Shown here piece after piece: positions 1-8,690 of a DNA stretch of 64,000 nt. The stretch's first letter is position 1. The number at the start of each line of letters is the position of its first letter. Source of the stretch: Salaquimonas sp. (GTDB lineage: Bacteria; Pseudomonadota; Alphaproteobacteria; Rhizobiales; Rhizobiaceae); NCBI GenBank assembly GCA_028289365.1, contig JANQQM010000002.1, forward strand, positions 27,092 to 91,091. The letters run 5' to 3'. The position numbers were made by a program, and so were the translations under genes. A model generated the notes under the pieces. That model did no database searches. It saw only the letters and a list, made by a program, of their open reading frames with translations, and was not told the origin of the DNA.

Positions 1-339
1 TCCACCGTATTTTTCCCGCGTGTCCTGCTCGGCATTATTTTCGTGCTTTCCATGATGCTGGTCGTGAAAGGAAAGCTCAGCACCAGCGATGCCATCCTGA
101 CCCAGATTAATGTGAAGCGCGTACTGCTGACCGGCGGCGCGACACTGATCACGGTAGTCGGCGTCTGGTATCTCGGCTACCTGGTAATGATGCCAGTAGG
201 TGTGTTTCTGATCGGCCTGGCGCTGGGTTATCCAAATCTGGTGATCCTCGGCATAACAAGCCTGATCTCTCCCCTTGTCGTCTGGGTGATTCTCGCCAAG
301 TTCGCCCAGGTTTCCTTCGCTCCCGGCACTTTGCTCTAG
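1..339 (+). CDS. tctB: Tripartite tricarboxylate transporter small membrane subunit (TctB), 3' part
   Basis: The reading frame is already open at base 1 and runs to a TAG at 337-339, so the 5' end lies outside the window. The 112 visible residues are almost all hydrophobic, with about three membrane spans. TctB is the small membrane partner of TctA in TTT secondary transporters. The assignment rests mainly on position: it ends 8 bp before a clear tctA, followed by tctC. Small TctB subunits diverge strongly, so sequence alone would not identify it. Confidence 0.8.
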   Translation, partial: STVFFPRVLLGIIFVLSMMLVVKGKLSTSDAILTQINVKRVLLTGGATLITVVGVWYLGYLVMMPVGVFLIGLALGYPNLVILGITSLISPLVVWVILAKFAQVSFAPGTLL

Positions 340-347
340 GAGGGAAC

Positions 348-1859
348 ATGATTGAATTCATTCCCTCTGCCTTCGCTGCCACGTTTTCAGTCTCAGTTCT
401 GCTGGCGCTGGCTGCGGGAACATTTGCAGGCATCATTATCGGCGCCCTGCCCGGACTTGGCACCGTCCTGGGATTGGTGATGGCACTGCCGTTTACCTAT
501 GTAATGGATCCGGCAACCGCGATCGCACTGCTTCTATCCATTTATGTCAGCTCGATTTACGGCGGTTCGATCTCCGCGATCCTGATCAATGTACCGGGAA
601 CACCGCAATCTGCTGCCTCGGTATTTGACGGCTACCCGATGGCGCAGCGCGGCGATGGGGCGCTGGCACTTGGTTATGCAACCGTCGGCTCTTTCATTGG
701 GGGAATTTTCTCGCTGATTGTCCTGGTGTTGATTGCACCGCAACTGGCAAAATTTGCGCTACAGTTCGGGCCAATTGAAACCTTCGCATTGATCGTGTTC
801 GCACTGACTACGATTGCCTGGGTATCGAGCGGCGAAATGCTCAAGGGCCTTCTGTCCGCAACGATCGGTCTATTCCTCGCATTGATCGGTCCTGACGCCA
901 TGACCGGGCAAATCCGGTTCAATTTCGACAGCCTGTTCCTGTCGGCCGGGCTGACGGTCATCCCGTTGTTGATCGGATTTTTTGCGGTCTCGGAAATCCT
1001 GTATCAGGCCGCAGTCCTGAAAGATGTCAAACTACCAGCAGTTACCTCAGGCGGTTTCAAGCTTGCGCCATGGTCGGAATGGAAACCACGCATCATGGTA
1101 ATCTTGCGCAGTTGCGGGATTGGCAGTTTCATTGGTGTCCTGCCCGGCACGGGCGCGACGGCGGCGGTGTTTGTCAGCTATGCAGATGCAAAGCGCCGCT
1201 CACCAAACCCGGAAGATTTCGGAAAGGGCGAACCAAGCGGGCTTCTGGCTTCGGAAGCTTCGAACAATGCCGTCAGTGGCGGCGCGATGGTGCCGATGAT
1301 GGCGCTCGGTATTCCCGGTGATGGTGGCACCGTAGTGCTAATGGGTGCGTTGACGATCCACAATGTCATCCCCGGCGTCAGGCTGTTTTCCCAGCAGCCG
1401 GACCTGGTCACGCTGATCTTCGTGCTGCTGTTTCTTTCCAACATTCTGATGCTGTTCATCGGCGGCTTTGGCGCGAACTTATTTTCACGCATGCTCAGAA
1501 TTCCAACGACGCTATTGATGCCGTTGGTCTTCATGATGTCGGTCGTTGGCGCCTATGCAATACGGTCCAATCCGGTCGACCTTTTTGTGGTCGTCATCTT
1601 TGGCGTCGTCGGGTTCCTGTTGCGGCTAAACCGGTTTCCGCCTGCACCGATCATAATCGGATTTGTATTAGGTGCACCGCTAGAGATGTCACTCCGGCAG
1701 GGATTGATCCTTACCGACATGAACTTCCTGGCCTTCTTTGCCAGCCCGATCGCGTTGATCCTGTTTTGCATCACCGGATTGATCATCCTCAATCTGTTTG
1801 GGCTCGGAAATGCGATCAGCAAGCGGTTCAGAAGGAAAGAGACTCAATCAAACAACTGA
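348..1859 (+). CDS. tctA: Tripartite tricarboxylate transporter large permease TctA
   Basis: A 503-residue polytopic inner-membrane protein of the usual TctA length. It carries the two glycine-rich family repeats, GALPGLGTVLG near residue 34 and GVLPGTGATAA near residue 264, and the ALGIPGDGG segment near residue 325. A strong ribosome site, AGGAGGGAAC, lies just before the ATG. It is the channel-forming subunit for TctC-dependent uptake of carboxylates. The substrate cannot be read from sequence; the following D-2-hydroxyacid dehydrogenase suggests a hydroxy- or keto-acid. Confidence 0.95.
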   Translation: MIEFIPSAFAATFSVSVLLALAAGTFAGIIIGALPGLGTVLGLVMALPFTYVMDPATAIALLLSIYVSSIYGGSISAILINVPGTPQSAASVFDGYPMAQRGDGALALGYATVGSFIGGIFSLIVLVLIAPQLAKFALQFGPIETFALIVFALTTIAWVSSGEMLKGLLSATIGLFLALIGPDAMTGQIRFNFDSLFLSAGLTVIPLLIGFFAVSEILYQAAVLKDVKLPAVTSGGFKLAPWSEWKPRIMVILRSCGIGSFIGVLPGTGATAAVFVSYADAKRRSPNPEDFGKGEPSGLLASEASNNAVSGGAMVPMMALGIPGDGGTVVLMGALTIHNVIPGVRLFSQQPDLVTLIFVLLFLSNILMLFIGGFGANLFSRMLRIPTTLLMPLVFMMSVVGAYAIRSNPVDLFVVVIFGVVGFLLRLNRFPPAPIIIGFVLGAPLEMSLRQGLILTDMNFLAFFASPIALILFCITGLIILNLFGLGNAISKRFRRKETQSNN

Positions 1860-1881
1860 GAACATCGAAAGGGAGGATAAT

Positions 1882-2814
1882 ATGAAATATCTATTGCCAG
1901 GCTGTGCAGCCATCATCCTTGCAGCCGGATCTGCATTTGCCGAATATCCGGAAAAATCGATCAGCGTGCTGGTCCCCTTCAATGCCGGTAGCGGACCGGA
2001 TTCCAGTTTCCGAATGCTGCAGCCGGAAATGGAGAAACTGCTCGGTCAGCCCATGGTCGTACTGAATGTCGGGGGAGCTGGCGGCACTGTCGGCGCATCT
2101 CAATTCGCTGCTGAACCGAAGGAAGGCTATAATCTGGCCTTCATGCCGGTCGGAACCACGACAACCCAGCCGCATCTTCGCAAGGTGTCCTATGACGATA
2201 CGTCGTTTGAGCCGATCTGCATGACCATCCAGGATCCGATGGGGGTCAGTGTGTCGCCGGATGCGGGCATCGACACGATTGACGCGCTGGTTGATAAGGC
2301 AAAAGCCGGAACCGTTACTTCCGGCGGTCCTCCGCCCGGGTCCCTGCCCCATATTGGTCAGGCAGCCGTTGCCGCAGCTTATGACATTGAATTCAAATAT
2401 GTCCCGCATGAAGGAGGTGGTGCTGCGGCAAAATCCATCCTTGGCGGCCAGGTTGATGTTCTGGTCGATCCGGTTGGCTCAATCCTCAATTACGGTCTCA
2501 AGCCGTTGGTTGTCCTGAACGGAGAGCGGCTCCCGGCTGCGCCTGACGTTCCAACCATCGACGAGGTGGGCGGCAAACCACTGCGTTATTCAATCTGGTT
2601 CGGGTTGTTTGCACCGGCAGGAACGCCTGAGGACGTGCTGAACAAGCTCGATGAAGCCTGCAAGACGGCGACATCGACCGAAAGCTACAAGGCAACGGTT
2701 GAAAAATCCGGCAGAACGCCGCGTTTTATGGATCGCGCCGAGTTTTCCGAGTTTTTCAAACAGCAATACAAGGATAATGCATCCCTGTTGACCGCTGTCG
2801 GCCTGAAAAAGTAA
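1882..2814 (+). CDS. tctC: Tripartite tricarboxylate transporter substrate-binding protein (TctC/Bug family)
   Basis: A 310-residue periplasmic binding protein. I chose the ATG at 1882 because it follows a GGGAGGA ribosome site and starts a clean Sec signal peptide (MKYLLPGCAAIILAAGSAFA). A longer frame from 1798 overlaps tctA and lacks a signal. The mature protein opens with YPEKSISVLVPFNAGSGPD, the typical Bug-family start in which the first beta-strand leads into the carboxylate-binding loop. The gene is 22 bp after tctA, in one operon. The ligand is unknown. Confidence 0.93.
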   Translation: MKYLLPGCAAIILAAGSAFAEYPEKSISVLVPFNAGSGPDSSFRMLQPEMEKLLGQPMVVLNVGGAGGTVGASQFAAEPKEGYNLAFMPVGTTTTQPHLRKVSYDDTSFEPICMTIQDPMGVSVSPDAGIDTIDALVDKAKAGTVTSGGPPPGSLPHIGQAAVAAAYDIEFKYVPHEGGGAAAKSILGGQVDVLVDPVGSILNYGLKPLVVLNGERLPAAPDVPTIDEVGGKPLRYSIWFGLFAPAGTPEDVLNKLDEACKTATSTESYKATVEKSGRTPRFMDRAEFSEFFKQQYKDNASLLTAVGLKK

Positions 2815-2821
2815 CGTGCCG

Positions 2822-2847
2822 GGGCGCGGTGGTTCCTCGCCGCGCCC
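2822..2847 (+). other. Stem-loop between tctC and the dehydrogenase gene
   Basis: Perfect 8-bp arms GGGCGCGG (2822-2829) and CCGCGCCC (2840-2847) enclose a 10-nt loop, 7 bp after the tctC stop and 20 bp before the next ATG. There is no U-tract, so it is not a classical terminator. It may stabilise the upstream mRNA or reduce read-through into the dehydrogenase gene. Confidence 0.5.
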
Positions 2848-2867
2848 AATTCCGGAACAGATCAAAA

Positions 2868-3827
2868 ATGGCAAAACCTGGCCTTTACCTGATTGGCAAA
2901 TCGGCCGAAAAATACTGTAGAAACCTCTCCGAAGCCTTTGATATTCATATCCAAAGCAAGATTTCCGACGTCGACGGGTTTCTTCGCAAAAATGGTTCTG
3001 AAATCATGGCGATTGGCACCAATGGCCATGATGGTGTGCCTGCCAATCTGTATGAGCGCTGTCCGAACCTGAAAATCATCTCCTGTTACGGCGCCGGTTA
3101 CGATGGAATTGACGCCAAGACAGCCCATGAACACGGGGTGGTCGTTACCCACACGCCGGATGTGCTGAACGATGAAGTAGCCAATACCACACTCATGCTG
3201 TTATTGGCGGCCTCTCGCGATCTGATCAACAATCATGCCCATGTTCGCGACGGTTCATGGGAAACCAAGGGCCATCCGGGGCTGACAGTTTCGATCGCGG
3301 GCAAGACGGTGGGAATTGTCGGGCTGGGACGAATTGGACTGGCAATTGCAGCCAAGCTGCAAGCGTTTGATGTCGACATCGTCTATCACAGCCGCAATGC
3401 GCGGGATGACGTGGATTTTGATTACTATGATGATCTCGTCAGGATGGCTGAAGACTGCTGGGCGCTGATCATTGCAACGCCAGGCGGACCTTCTACAAAC
3501 AAGCTGGTGGATGAGCCTGTAATGCAAGCGCTCGGTTCCGAGGGCATATTGATAAATGTCGCGCGTGGTTCAGTCGTGGATGAAGAAGCGCTCATTCGCC
3601 TCCTCTCGGAGGGAAGACTCGGGAAAGCAGGGCTTGATGTCTTTGCAAATGAACCAACTGTACCAAAGGCCCTGCGAGAGATGAATAATGTCGTGCTCAC
3701 CCCTCACATTGGCAGCGCCACGGTTGAAACCCGCGATGCCATGGGTAAGCTGATGGTCGATAATCTGACGCAGTTTCTGGAAACGGGCGACGCCGTATCA
3801 CCGGTGCCGGAGTGTAGAAACGAGTAG
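2868..3827 (+). CDS. D-isomer-specific 2-hydroxyacid dehydrogenase (glyoxylate/hydroxypyruvate reductase-like)
   Basis: A 319-residue cytosolic NAD(P)-dependent oxidoreductase that interconverts 2-keto acids and D-2-hydroxy acids. The dinucleotide motif GIVGLGRIGLA lies near residue 145. The catalytic triad is visible: Arg in NVARGSVVD, Glu in FANEPTVP and His in TPHIGSAT. I start at ATG 2868; an in-frame GTG at 2829 lies inside the stem-loop and lacks a ribosome site. Its position directly after the TTT transporter suggests it acts on the imported acid. Confidence 0.9.
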   Translation: MAKPGLYLIGKSAEKYCRNLSEAFDIHIQSKISDVDGFLRKNGSEIMAIGTNGHDGVPANLYERCPNLKIISCYGAGYDGIDAKTAHEHGVVVTHTPDVLNDEVANTTLMLLLAASRDLINNHAHVRDGSWETKGHPGLTVSIAGKTVGIVGLGRIGLAIAAKLQAFDVDIVYHSRNARDDVDFDYYDDLVRMAEDCWALIIATPGGPSTNKLVDEPVMQALGSEGILINVARGSVVDEEALIRLLSEGRLGKAGLDVFANEPTVPKALREMNNVVLTPHIGSATVETRDAMGKLMVDNLTQFLETGDAVSPVPECRNE

Positions 3828-3867
3828 TTTGGCAGCGAAGAGCATGCAGGATCCGAATGGCTCCAAT

Positions 3868-4476
3868 TCAGCGAGATGGGGCACTCCTCGCCCATACCCT
3901 CAGATCGAATAACACCTTGATTGTCACCACAAACACGAGGGCACAGAGAGCGAGTTTCGTTACTGTCTCCATTGTCCCTTCAATCAGGGCTGCGTGAACA
4001 ACGGTGCCGGTAACAATCACCACAGCGAGCGAAGTATGCAGAAGACGCCAGGTTCGCGGGCGAAGCCCCAGCCGCTTGCGGAATGTCGCCAGAATGGCAG
4101 CAGCAAACACTGCCCACATTGCGAGTACGCCCCAGACTGAGAATGGTGTCGGCGAGACGAAAAGCAGTGCATCGATGACGTCAGGCGGACTGGTAATCCA
4201 CAACGCCACTACGTGGACAATGACGGCGAAGACAAGAATGGCGCCGATCCAGCGGTGGACACGGCGCGCGCTTAAACCCGACAAACCAGGCAGATAACCG
4301 CCAATCAACAATGGCTGAATAAGCAGGAGCCCCAAGGCGATGATTCCGGCGAATCCAGCGGCGATGTAGATTGGTTCACGCCAGGCTAGAAGTGGACTTG
4401 CTGCTGCCGCTACCAAGGGCACCAGAATGGCAATGGCCACGGCGGCCCAGATCAGGCCGGCACGGGACTTATCCAC
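3868..4476 (-). CDS. Ferric-reductase-like transmembrane haem protein
   Basis: A 202-residue integral membrane protein with about six spans. Paired histidines in the middle and late helices (RRVHRWIG, IVHVVALW, LLHTSLA, VVHAAL) fit the bis-histidine haem b arrangement of the ferric-reductase/MsrQ superfamily. No FAD- or NAD-binding domain is fused, so it would need a partner donor or acceptor. It is 20 bp downstream of the Tat-exported dioxygenase-like gene and probably cotranscribed, which suggests a redox link across the membrane. The exact role is unknown. Confidence 0.75.
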   Translation of the reverse strand: MDKSRAGLIWAAVAIAILVPLVAAAASPLLAWREPIYIAAGFAGIIALGLLLIQPLLIGGYLPGLSGLSARRVHRWIGAILVFAVIVHVVALWITSPPDVIDALLFVSPTPFSVWGVLAMWAVFAAAILATFRKRLGLRPRTWRLLHTSLAVVIVTGTVVHAALIEGTMETVTKLALCALVFVVTIKVLFDLRVWARSAPSR

Positions 4477-4496
4477 CGTTTACCCGCCGAACCCGG

Positions 4497-4985
4497 TCAG
4501 GCGGCCTGAAGGACGAAATGTGCCTCCAAGGTCTTGTCCTTTGAGCTTCGCATGATTGGACGAAGGAAGACGGTTTCAAACTCACCACTGTCATAGGCAA
4601 GGTGACCATGGGGCTGGCCAAAAGCGGGTACAATCTGTGGCATTTCAAGCCGGAAGTTCCCGTTAGCGTCCGTCAGTGTAGCGCCATGGCTATGCGGGTC
4701 GCGTTCATGGCCTTCCGTCGTATGCGCCCAGATTTGAATGCGCTGCCCGGCAAGTGGTGCACCATCCCCGGCACGGCGCACGGTACCCGACATCCAGAAC
4801 CCACCATTTCCAATGCGATCGACAATCGGCGCGCCGGGACGATAATTGTTTGAACCGCCACGCATGGAGGGCGTAGGCGCGAGGCCTTTTGCCTGCGCAG
4901 GTAGAATGAGGCCTGAAAGTCCGGTCGCCGCAACGGCTCCGACAGAGGCGATAAGACTACGACGGCTGAGCATTAAGCTTGTCAT
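4497..4985 (-). CDS. Tat-exported intradiol ring-cleavage dioxygenase-like protein
   Basis: 162 residues. The N-terminus has a twin-arginine signal (SRRSLIASVGAVAATG), so it should be exported folded. The remainder resembles the beta-sandwich core of intradiol dioxygenases: a VR.AGDGAPLAG.RIQIW strand, a TDANGNFRLEMP turn, and a late GQPHGHLAY stretch matching the H-x-H iron ligands. The usual tyrosine ligands of catechol and protocatechuate dioxygenases are not evident, and the protein is much shorter than those enzymes. Catalysis is therefore uncertain; it may be a periplasmic metal-binding relative. Confidence 0.72.
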   Translation of the reverse strand: MTSLMLSRRSLIASVGAVAATGLSGLILPAQAKGLAPTPSMRGGSNNYRPGAPIVDRIGNGGFWMSGTVRRAGDGAPLAGQRIQIWAHTTEGHERDPHSHGATLTDANGNFRLEMPQIVPAFGQPHGHLAYDSGEFETVFLRPIMRSSKDKTLEAHFVLQAA

Positions 4986-5146
4986 GCAGATTCCTCCTGT
5001 GGAGTTTACACCTTTGCGTCAAATATAGTGGGGTCGTTCCCAACATGTACATTAAATTTAGTTCATCTTTGATCAATTCCCGGCCATCGATGGCCCTGTC
5101 GGTTCAAAAAGGCAAACCGCGATCAGACGACAGGTTACTGGCGCCG

Positions 5147-5959
5147 TCAGCCCCCTGTCGGGAACAGGAAAGTTACAGAAGCGCGGAATGCCCAACCCTC
5201 GGCACCATTGGTCGTGCTGTTGGCCCAGTAGCGTGCCGCTGCGGCAAGGCTGACCGGTTGCTCGCCAAACTTTACCAGCTTGGAGACCTGCATGTTGATC
5301 GGCACACCCCAATCCTCGGTATTCCAGTTATAGGTCGATTCCGTGTTGAGCGTGAACGTCCAGGCATCTGGTGTCGTGTAGGAAAGGAATGGCTGCAGGA
5401 AGGTTGAATTGATGTCGTTCCGGTCTTCCTCACCGGCGAAGGACCAGATGTGATTGGCCAGTGCCCCGACCGTCCAGCCGTCGCGTTGCGTCAGGACGAC
5501 CGCCGTCGGACCCGCACCCCATTTTTCGCTACTGATCAATGGATCGCTGTAGGATGGAATCAGCGCAACCGGACCGACGCCCCAGATAACGCCATTGGTT
5601 GGTAGTGCTGGCGAAAAGAACAGGCTCTGTGTGATATCGCCGACACCGTGCTGGTCGCCGGCGCCTGGAAACAGTTCATCCTGCCAGACCAGCGGTACGA
5701 TGGTGCGCGATATCATGTTCCAGTCTTCGTTCAGCGGCACGGGAATTACCGGCTGGATGTTCAAGACATTTTTGGTGCCATCGTCTTCCGGGCCAAAGCG
5801 CTCATCGAAATTGAACTGAAACGGAAGGCTGATCAGCGACGCGATCGGATTGGATAATTGCTGGGCAAGGTCTGAGTCGGAAGATTGGGCAAGGGCGTTC
5901 AATGGAATGCTCGATATGACAAGCAATAAAGCAAACGCATGGAGTTTTTTCATCAGCAA
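5147..5959 (-). CDS. Outer-membrane beta-barrel-like protein (phenol-degradation MetA/'neuromedin U' type)
   Basis: 270 residues with a Sec signal peptide ending near LNALAQS. The mature part alternates aromatic and polar residues, with stretches such as PFQFNFDERFGP, NIQPVIPVPLNEDWN and ISRTIVPLVWQ that characterise a large proteobacterial transporter-like outer-membrane family often mislabelled neuromedin U. The second ATG at 5953 gives a slightly better signal peptide. It stands alone, about 160 bp from its minus-strand neighbour. Function unknown; a passive outer-membrane channel is the usual guess. Confidence 0.7.
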   Translation of the reverse strand: MLMKKLHAFALLLVISSIPLNALAQSSDSDLAQQLSNPIASLISLPFQFNFDERFGPEDDGTKNVLNIQPVIPVPLNEDWNMISRTIVPLVWQDELFPGAGDQHGVGDITQSLFFSPALPTNGVIWGVGPVALIPSYSDPLISSEKWGAGPTAVVLTQRDGWTVGALANHIWSFAGEEDRNDINSTFLQPFLSYTTPDAWTFTLNTESTYNWNTEDWGVPINMQVSKLVKFGEQPVSLAAAARYWANSTTNGAEGWAFRASVTFLFPTGG

Positions 5960-6129
5960 GGCGATATCTCCCCTGGGTCGAGATGATTGCCGCTATCGAG
6001 TTGGCAAGCGCAGATGTCCCTGCGAGTCATCATTCACACAATTGCCCCACAGACAATGACGCGCCGGTAACAGTGGCAGAAGAAATTGTGCAGGTGAACG
6101 TCAGGACCGACACACGAGGCTAGTTCATC

Positions 6130-6963
6130 TCAGGAGTTTGCGAAAATGGCGCGGCCGGCTGGAACCTCGCCGGCAGACTCCTGGTCAATCTTTTCAAGCA
6201 ATTGCTGCTTTTGGGTTTCCCAATCCGGAAACTCTCCTCCTTGAGCAAACAACAGGCGTTCCAATCCAAACCCTGCACCAAGGGGAAATGAAAGATCGAG
6301 AGAAATCTCGCCAATTTCCAACCAATCATCAGAAAGCGGATAAGCGTTCACGCTTGCGGGCGGTGAATCCGGCAGCCAGAGATAGATGCCCGCGGTGACA
6401 AATTCGATCGCATCATCATCGGGATGACGAAACACGCCTGAACCGTTGCCAGCAGACTTTGCTTCCTGTTGTGACCGGATAACAATGCGCCGGTTATCAA
6501 TTCCAGCATTTTCCAAAATAGGCTTGTATTGATCCAGGGTGGGGGTGCCAACCATTGCGATCTTTGCCGTATCCAGACCCAATCCGTCCTTCAGAAGCGC
6601 CATCGAATTTATAACACCCTGCTCGATTGATGTCCCATCAGGCCAATCCAATCTGGCAATGTGAAACATGGGCAAGACACCCGTCCTGCCCTTTTTCTCG
6701 ACATCATCGATACGTGCACAGGGTTGCAGCAGATAGGATCCCTTCGGCATGTCGGAATGGGATTCATCGTACAACAGGCCGCCATTGAATTCTGACCTTT
6801 GCACAACGATTGGCATTGGTTCGGCTTTGGCAAGACCAAGTTTCTCGAACTGTGACTGCAAATTCGAAACGCCATCCGATTTTGATATTGCTGTGCGGGG
6901 CAAGGCACCGCTGAGACTTGCAGCTAGGGCCGTCGTGATCACCTGACGCCGGTTCAATTTCAT
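6130..6963 (-). CDS. Tat-signal protein of unknown function
   Basis: 277 residues from the ATG at 6963. The N-terminus, NRRQVITTALAASLSGALP, is a twin-arginine signal, so a longer upstream start is unlikely. I do not recognise the family. The mature protein is soluble and acidic-neutral, with a middle segment (KIAMVGTPTLDQYKPILENAG) resembling an alpha/beta fold and a C-terminal GAGFGLERLLFAQGG stretch. That stretch superficially resembles motif 3 of class II aminoacyl-tRNA synthetases, but motifs 1 and 2 are not apparent. Its promoter probably lies in the divergent 350-bp gap to the CpxP-like gene. Confidence 0.6.
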   Translation of the reverse strand: MKLNRRQVITTALAASLSGALPRTAISKSDGVSNLQSQFEKLGLAKAEPMPIVVQRSEFNGGLLYDESHSDMPKGSYLLQPCARIDDVEKKGRTGVLPMFHIARLDWPDGTSIEQGVINSMALLKDGLGLDTAKIAMVGTPTLDQYKPILENAGIDNRRIVIRSQQEAKSAGNGSGVFRHPDDDAIEFVTAGIYLWLPDSPPASVNAYPLSDDWLEIGEISLDLSFPLGAGFGLERLLFAQGGEFPDWETQKQQLLEKIDQESAGEVPAGRAIFANS

Positions 6964-7313
6964 GATCGAAGGGCTCCTTGGGCTTTTTACAGGGCAAACG
7001 CTGCCTGATTTGTCAGGGGCTTGCAAATGAAAAATCGCTCATGATTGGAACATCTGGGGCAAAACAAACTGTCAGATCTAACTGCAAAAATTCAGATGAA
7101 AGCGTATTATTTAAATGCTTTATCATCTCTAGTTATGATTTTGAATCAAGGAACATCACTTGTCGCGCACCACTGGCAAAAGGATCGATTTGACAGCTTT
7201 ACAATTCTTTACATTGAGGAAAAGCGCCAGCAACAACCGGGTCTTAGGTTAAGGCAATGGCATCGCCGCGATGATGCCAAAACCTACGATCCAGCTTGGT
7301 AAGGAGCTTTGAA
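6964..7313. other. Divergent intergenic region, 350 bp
   Basis: Non-coding space between the minus-strand Tat protein and the plus-strand CpxP-like gene. The middle (about 7030-7215) is clearly AT-richer than the flanking genes. A perfect TTGACA hexamer is at 7190-7195, but I do not see a well-spaced -10 box after it. A ribosome site AAGGAG is at 7301-7306 before the ATG at 7314. No RNA gene or convincing terminator was found. Confidence 0.5.
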
Positions 7314-7949
7314 ATGGTAGACAAGCAAGACAATTCAGAAGAGAACACCACACCCGAAAAGAAAAATGGCCAATCCTCGGGCTTCGGCAAAAAGGTAGTC
7401 GTGCTTTCGGTCGCAAGCGCATTGTTGCTGGGGGGTGCATTCGGTGCCCAGTCACTCGCACAGAGCAAGGCCTATGCCCATTGGAAGGTATTTGCCGCCA
7501 GTGAGGACGGCGGTTGGGGCCGGCATGACGGCAGACGGGGCGGCCGGGGCCATCATGGACCCAGACTGGCAGACATGAGCGACGAAGAAATTGACGATAA
7601 AGTCACCCGCATGGTGAAGCATGTCGCAATCGAAATTGACGCGAATGAAGAGCAGACCGAAAAAATTAGAACCCTCTTGATCGCGGTTGCAAAGGACCTG
7701 AAGCCGTTAAGGGCAGAGATGCGGGCTACCCGCGATGAAATCCACGGCATTTTGCTGCAGGACACCATCGATCGTACCGAGTTGGAACGAATCCGGGTGG
7801 AACGGCTTGCAGAAGCGGACCGCATCAGTAAAAATCTGGTCACCGCGATTGCTGATGTTGGCGATGTACTCACAGCTGAGCAGCGCAGGGTGCTCGATGA
7901 GCGCATCAAACAGTTCCGCGGCAAGCGGGGCGGCTGGCACCGGGGCTGA
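7314..7949 (+). CDS. Membrane-anchored CpxP/Spy-like periplasmic stress protein
   Basis: 211 residues. A short hydrophilic cytosolic N-terminus is followed by one membrane helix (about 28-48) and a Gly/Arg/His-rich linker (DGRRGGRGHHGP). The rest is a long charged helical domain ending LTAEQRRVLDERI, the LTxxQ-type motif of CpxP/Spy and periplasmic heavy-metal sensors. Such proteins bind misfolded proteins or metals and damp a cognate sensor kinase. The response regulator and kinase follow directly, so it is probably the accessory inhibitor of that system. The ATG at 7314 has AAGGAG eight bases upstream; an earlier GTG does not. Confidence 0.8.
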   Translation: MVDKQDNSEENTTPEKKNGQSSGFGKKVVVLSVASALLLGGAFGAQSLAQSKAYAHWKVFAASEDGGWGRHDGRRGGRGHHGPRLADMSDEEIDDKVTRMVKHVAIEIDANEEQTEKIRTLLIAVAKDLKPLRAEMRATRDEIHGILLQDTIDRTELERIRVERLAEADRISKNLVTAIADVGDVLTAEQRRVLDERIKQFRGKRGGWHRG

Positions 7950-7973
7950 CCGGCGCGCGAAGATCGGTTCGCC

Positions 7974-8660
7974 ATGGCAGACAGCATATTGTTGATTGAA
8001 GATGATTTGAGGCTCGCCGGGATGGTCAAGGACTATCTCGGCGAATCCGGTTTTACAGTCACCAATGCAAATACCGGCAATCAGGGACTGTCCTTGCAGC
8101 AAAGCGGCCATTTCGATGCGATCATCCTTGATCTGATGTTGCCGGACATCAACGGACTGGATGTATGCCGGACGATCCGCGCAAGGGATCGAATTCCGAT
8201 TCTGATCCTGACGGCCAAGGGCGATCCGATGGACCGGATTGTCGGGCTTGAACTCGGCGCTGATGACTATCTGCCCAAACCCTTTGAACCGAGAGAGCTT
8301 CTTGCACGGCTGAACGCGGTACTGCGGCGCAGCCGTGGTAGCGGGACTGGTGAAAGCCTGCGGTTCGGCAGGCTGGAAATCGACCTCGAGGCAATGGAAG
8401 CAAATGTTGACGGGCGCCGCTGTGATCTTACCGCCCACCAGTTCAAATTGCTGGTCATCATGGCCAATGCAGCCGGACGCGTGCTCAGCCGCGAAACACT
8501 TATGGACATGTTGAAGGGAGAAAGCCTGGAGAGCTTTGACCGTTCCATCGACGTTCACATTTCACGCATTCGCGCCGAAATCGAGGACGACCCGAAGCAC
8601 CCGCGCCGGGTGATAACCGTCAGAGGCGCCGGCTATGTCTTTGCCCGTGCGCAGGACTGA
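7974..8660 (+). CDS. OmpR/PhoB-family response regulator
   Basis: 228 residues. The N-terminal receiver has the acidic pair near residues 10-11, the phospho-acceptor Asp near 53 (IILDLMLP) and the conserved Lys near 102 (YLPKPF). The C-terminal winged helix ends with VRGAGYVFAR, standard for the OmpR class. It lies 24 bp after the CpxP-like gene and 30 bp before the kinase. By the CpxP analogy it probably responds to envelope or metal stress (inference). Confidence 0.95.
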   Translation: MADSILLIEDDLRLAGMVKDYLGESGFTVTNANTGNQGLSLQQSGHFDAIILDLMLPDINGLDVCRTIRARDRIPILILTAKGDPMDRIVGLELGADDYLPKPFEPRELLARLNAVLRRSRGSGTGESLRFGRLEIDLEAMEANVDGRRCDLTAHQFKLLVIMANAAGRVLSRETLMDMLKGESLESFDRSIDVHISRIRAEIEDDPKHPRRVITVRGAGYVFARAQD

Positions 8661-8690
8661 CCCAATGTTATCTCCAGAACGGCGACATCC

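Noticed and set aside
7707..8558. Long open frame on the minus strand (283 codons) across the CpxP-like and response-regulator genes
   Set aside because: It lies opposite two clear genes, encodes no recognisable domain, and arises from codon bias of the plus strand.
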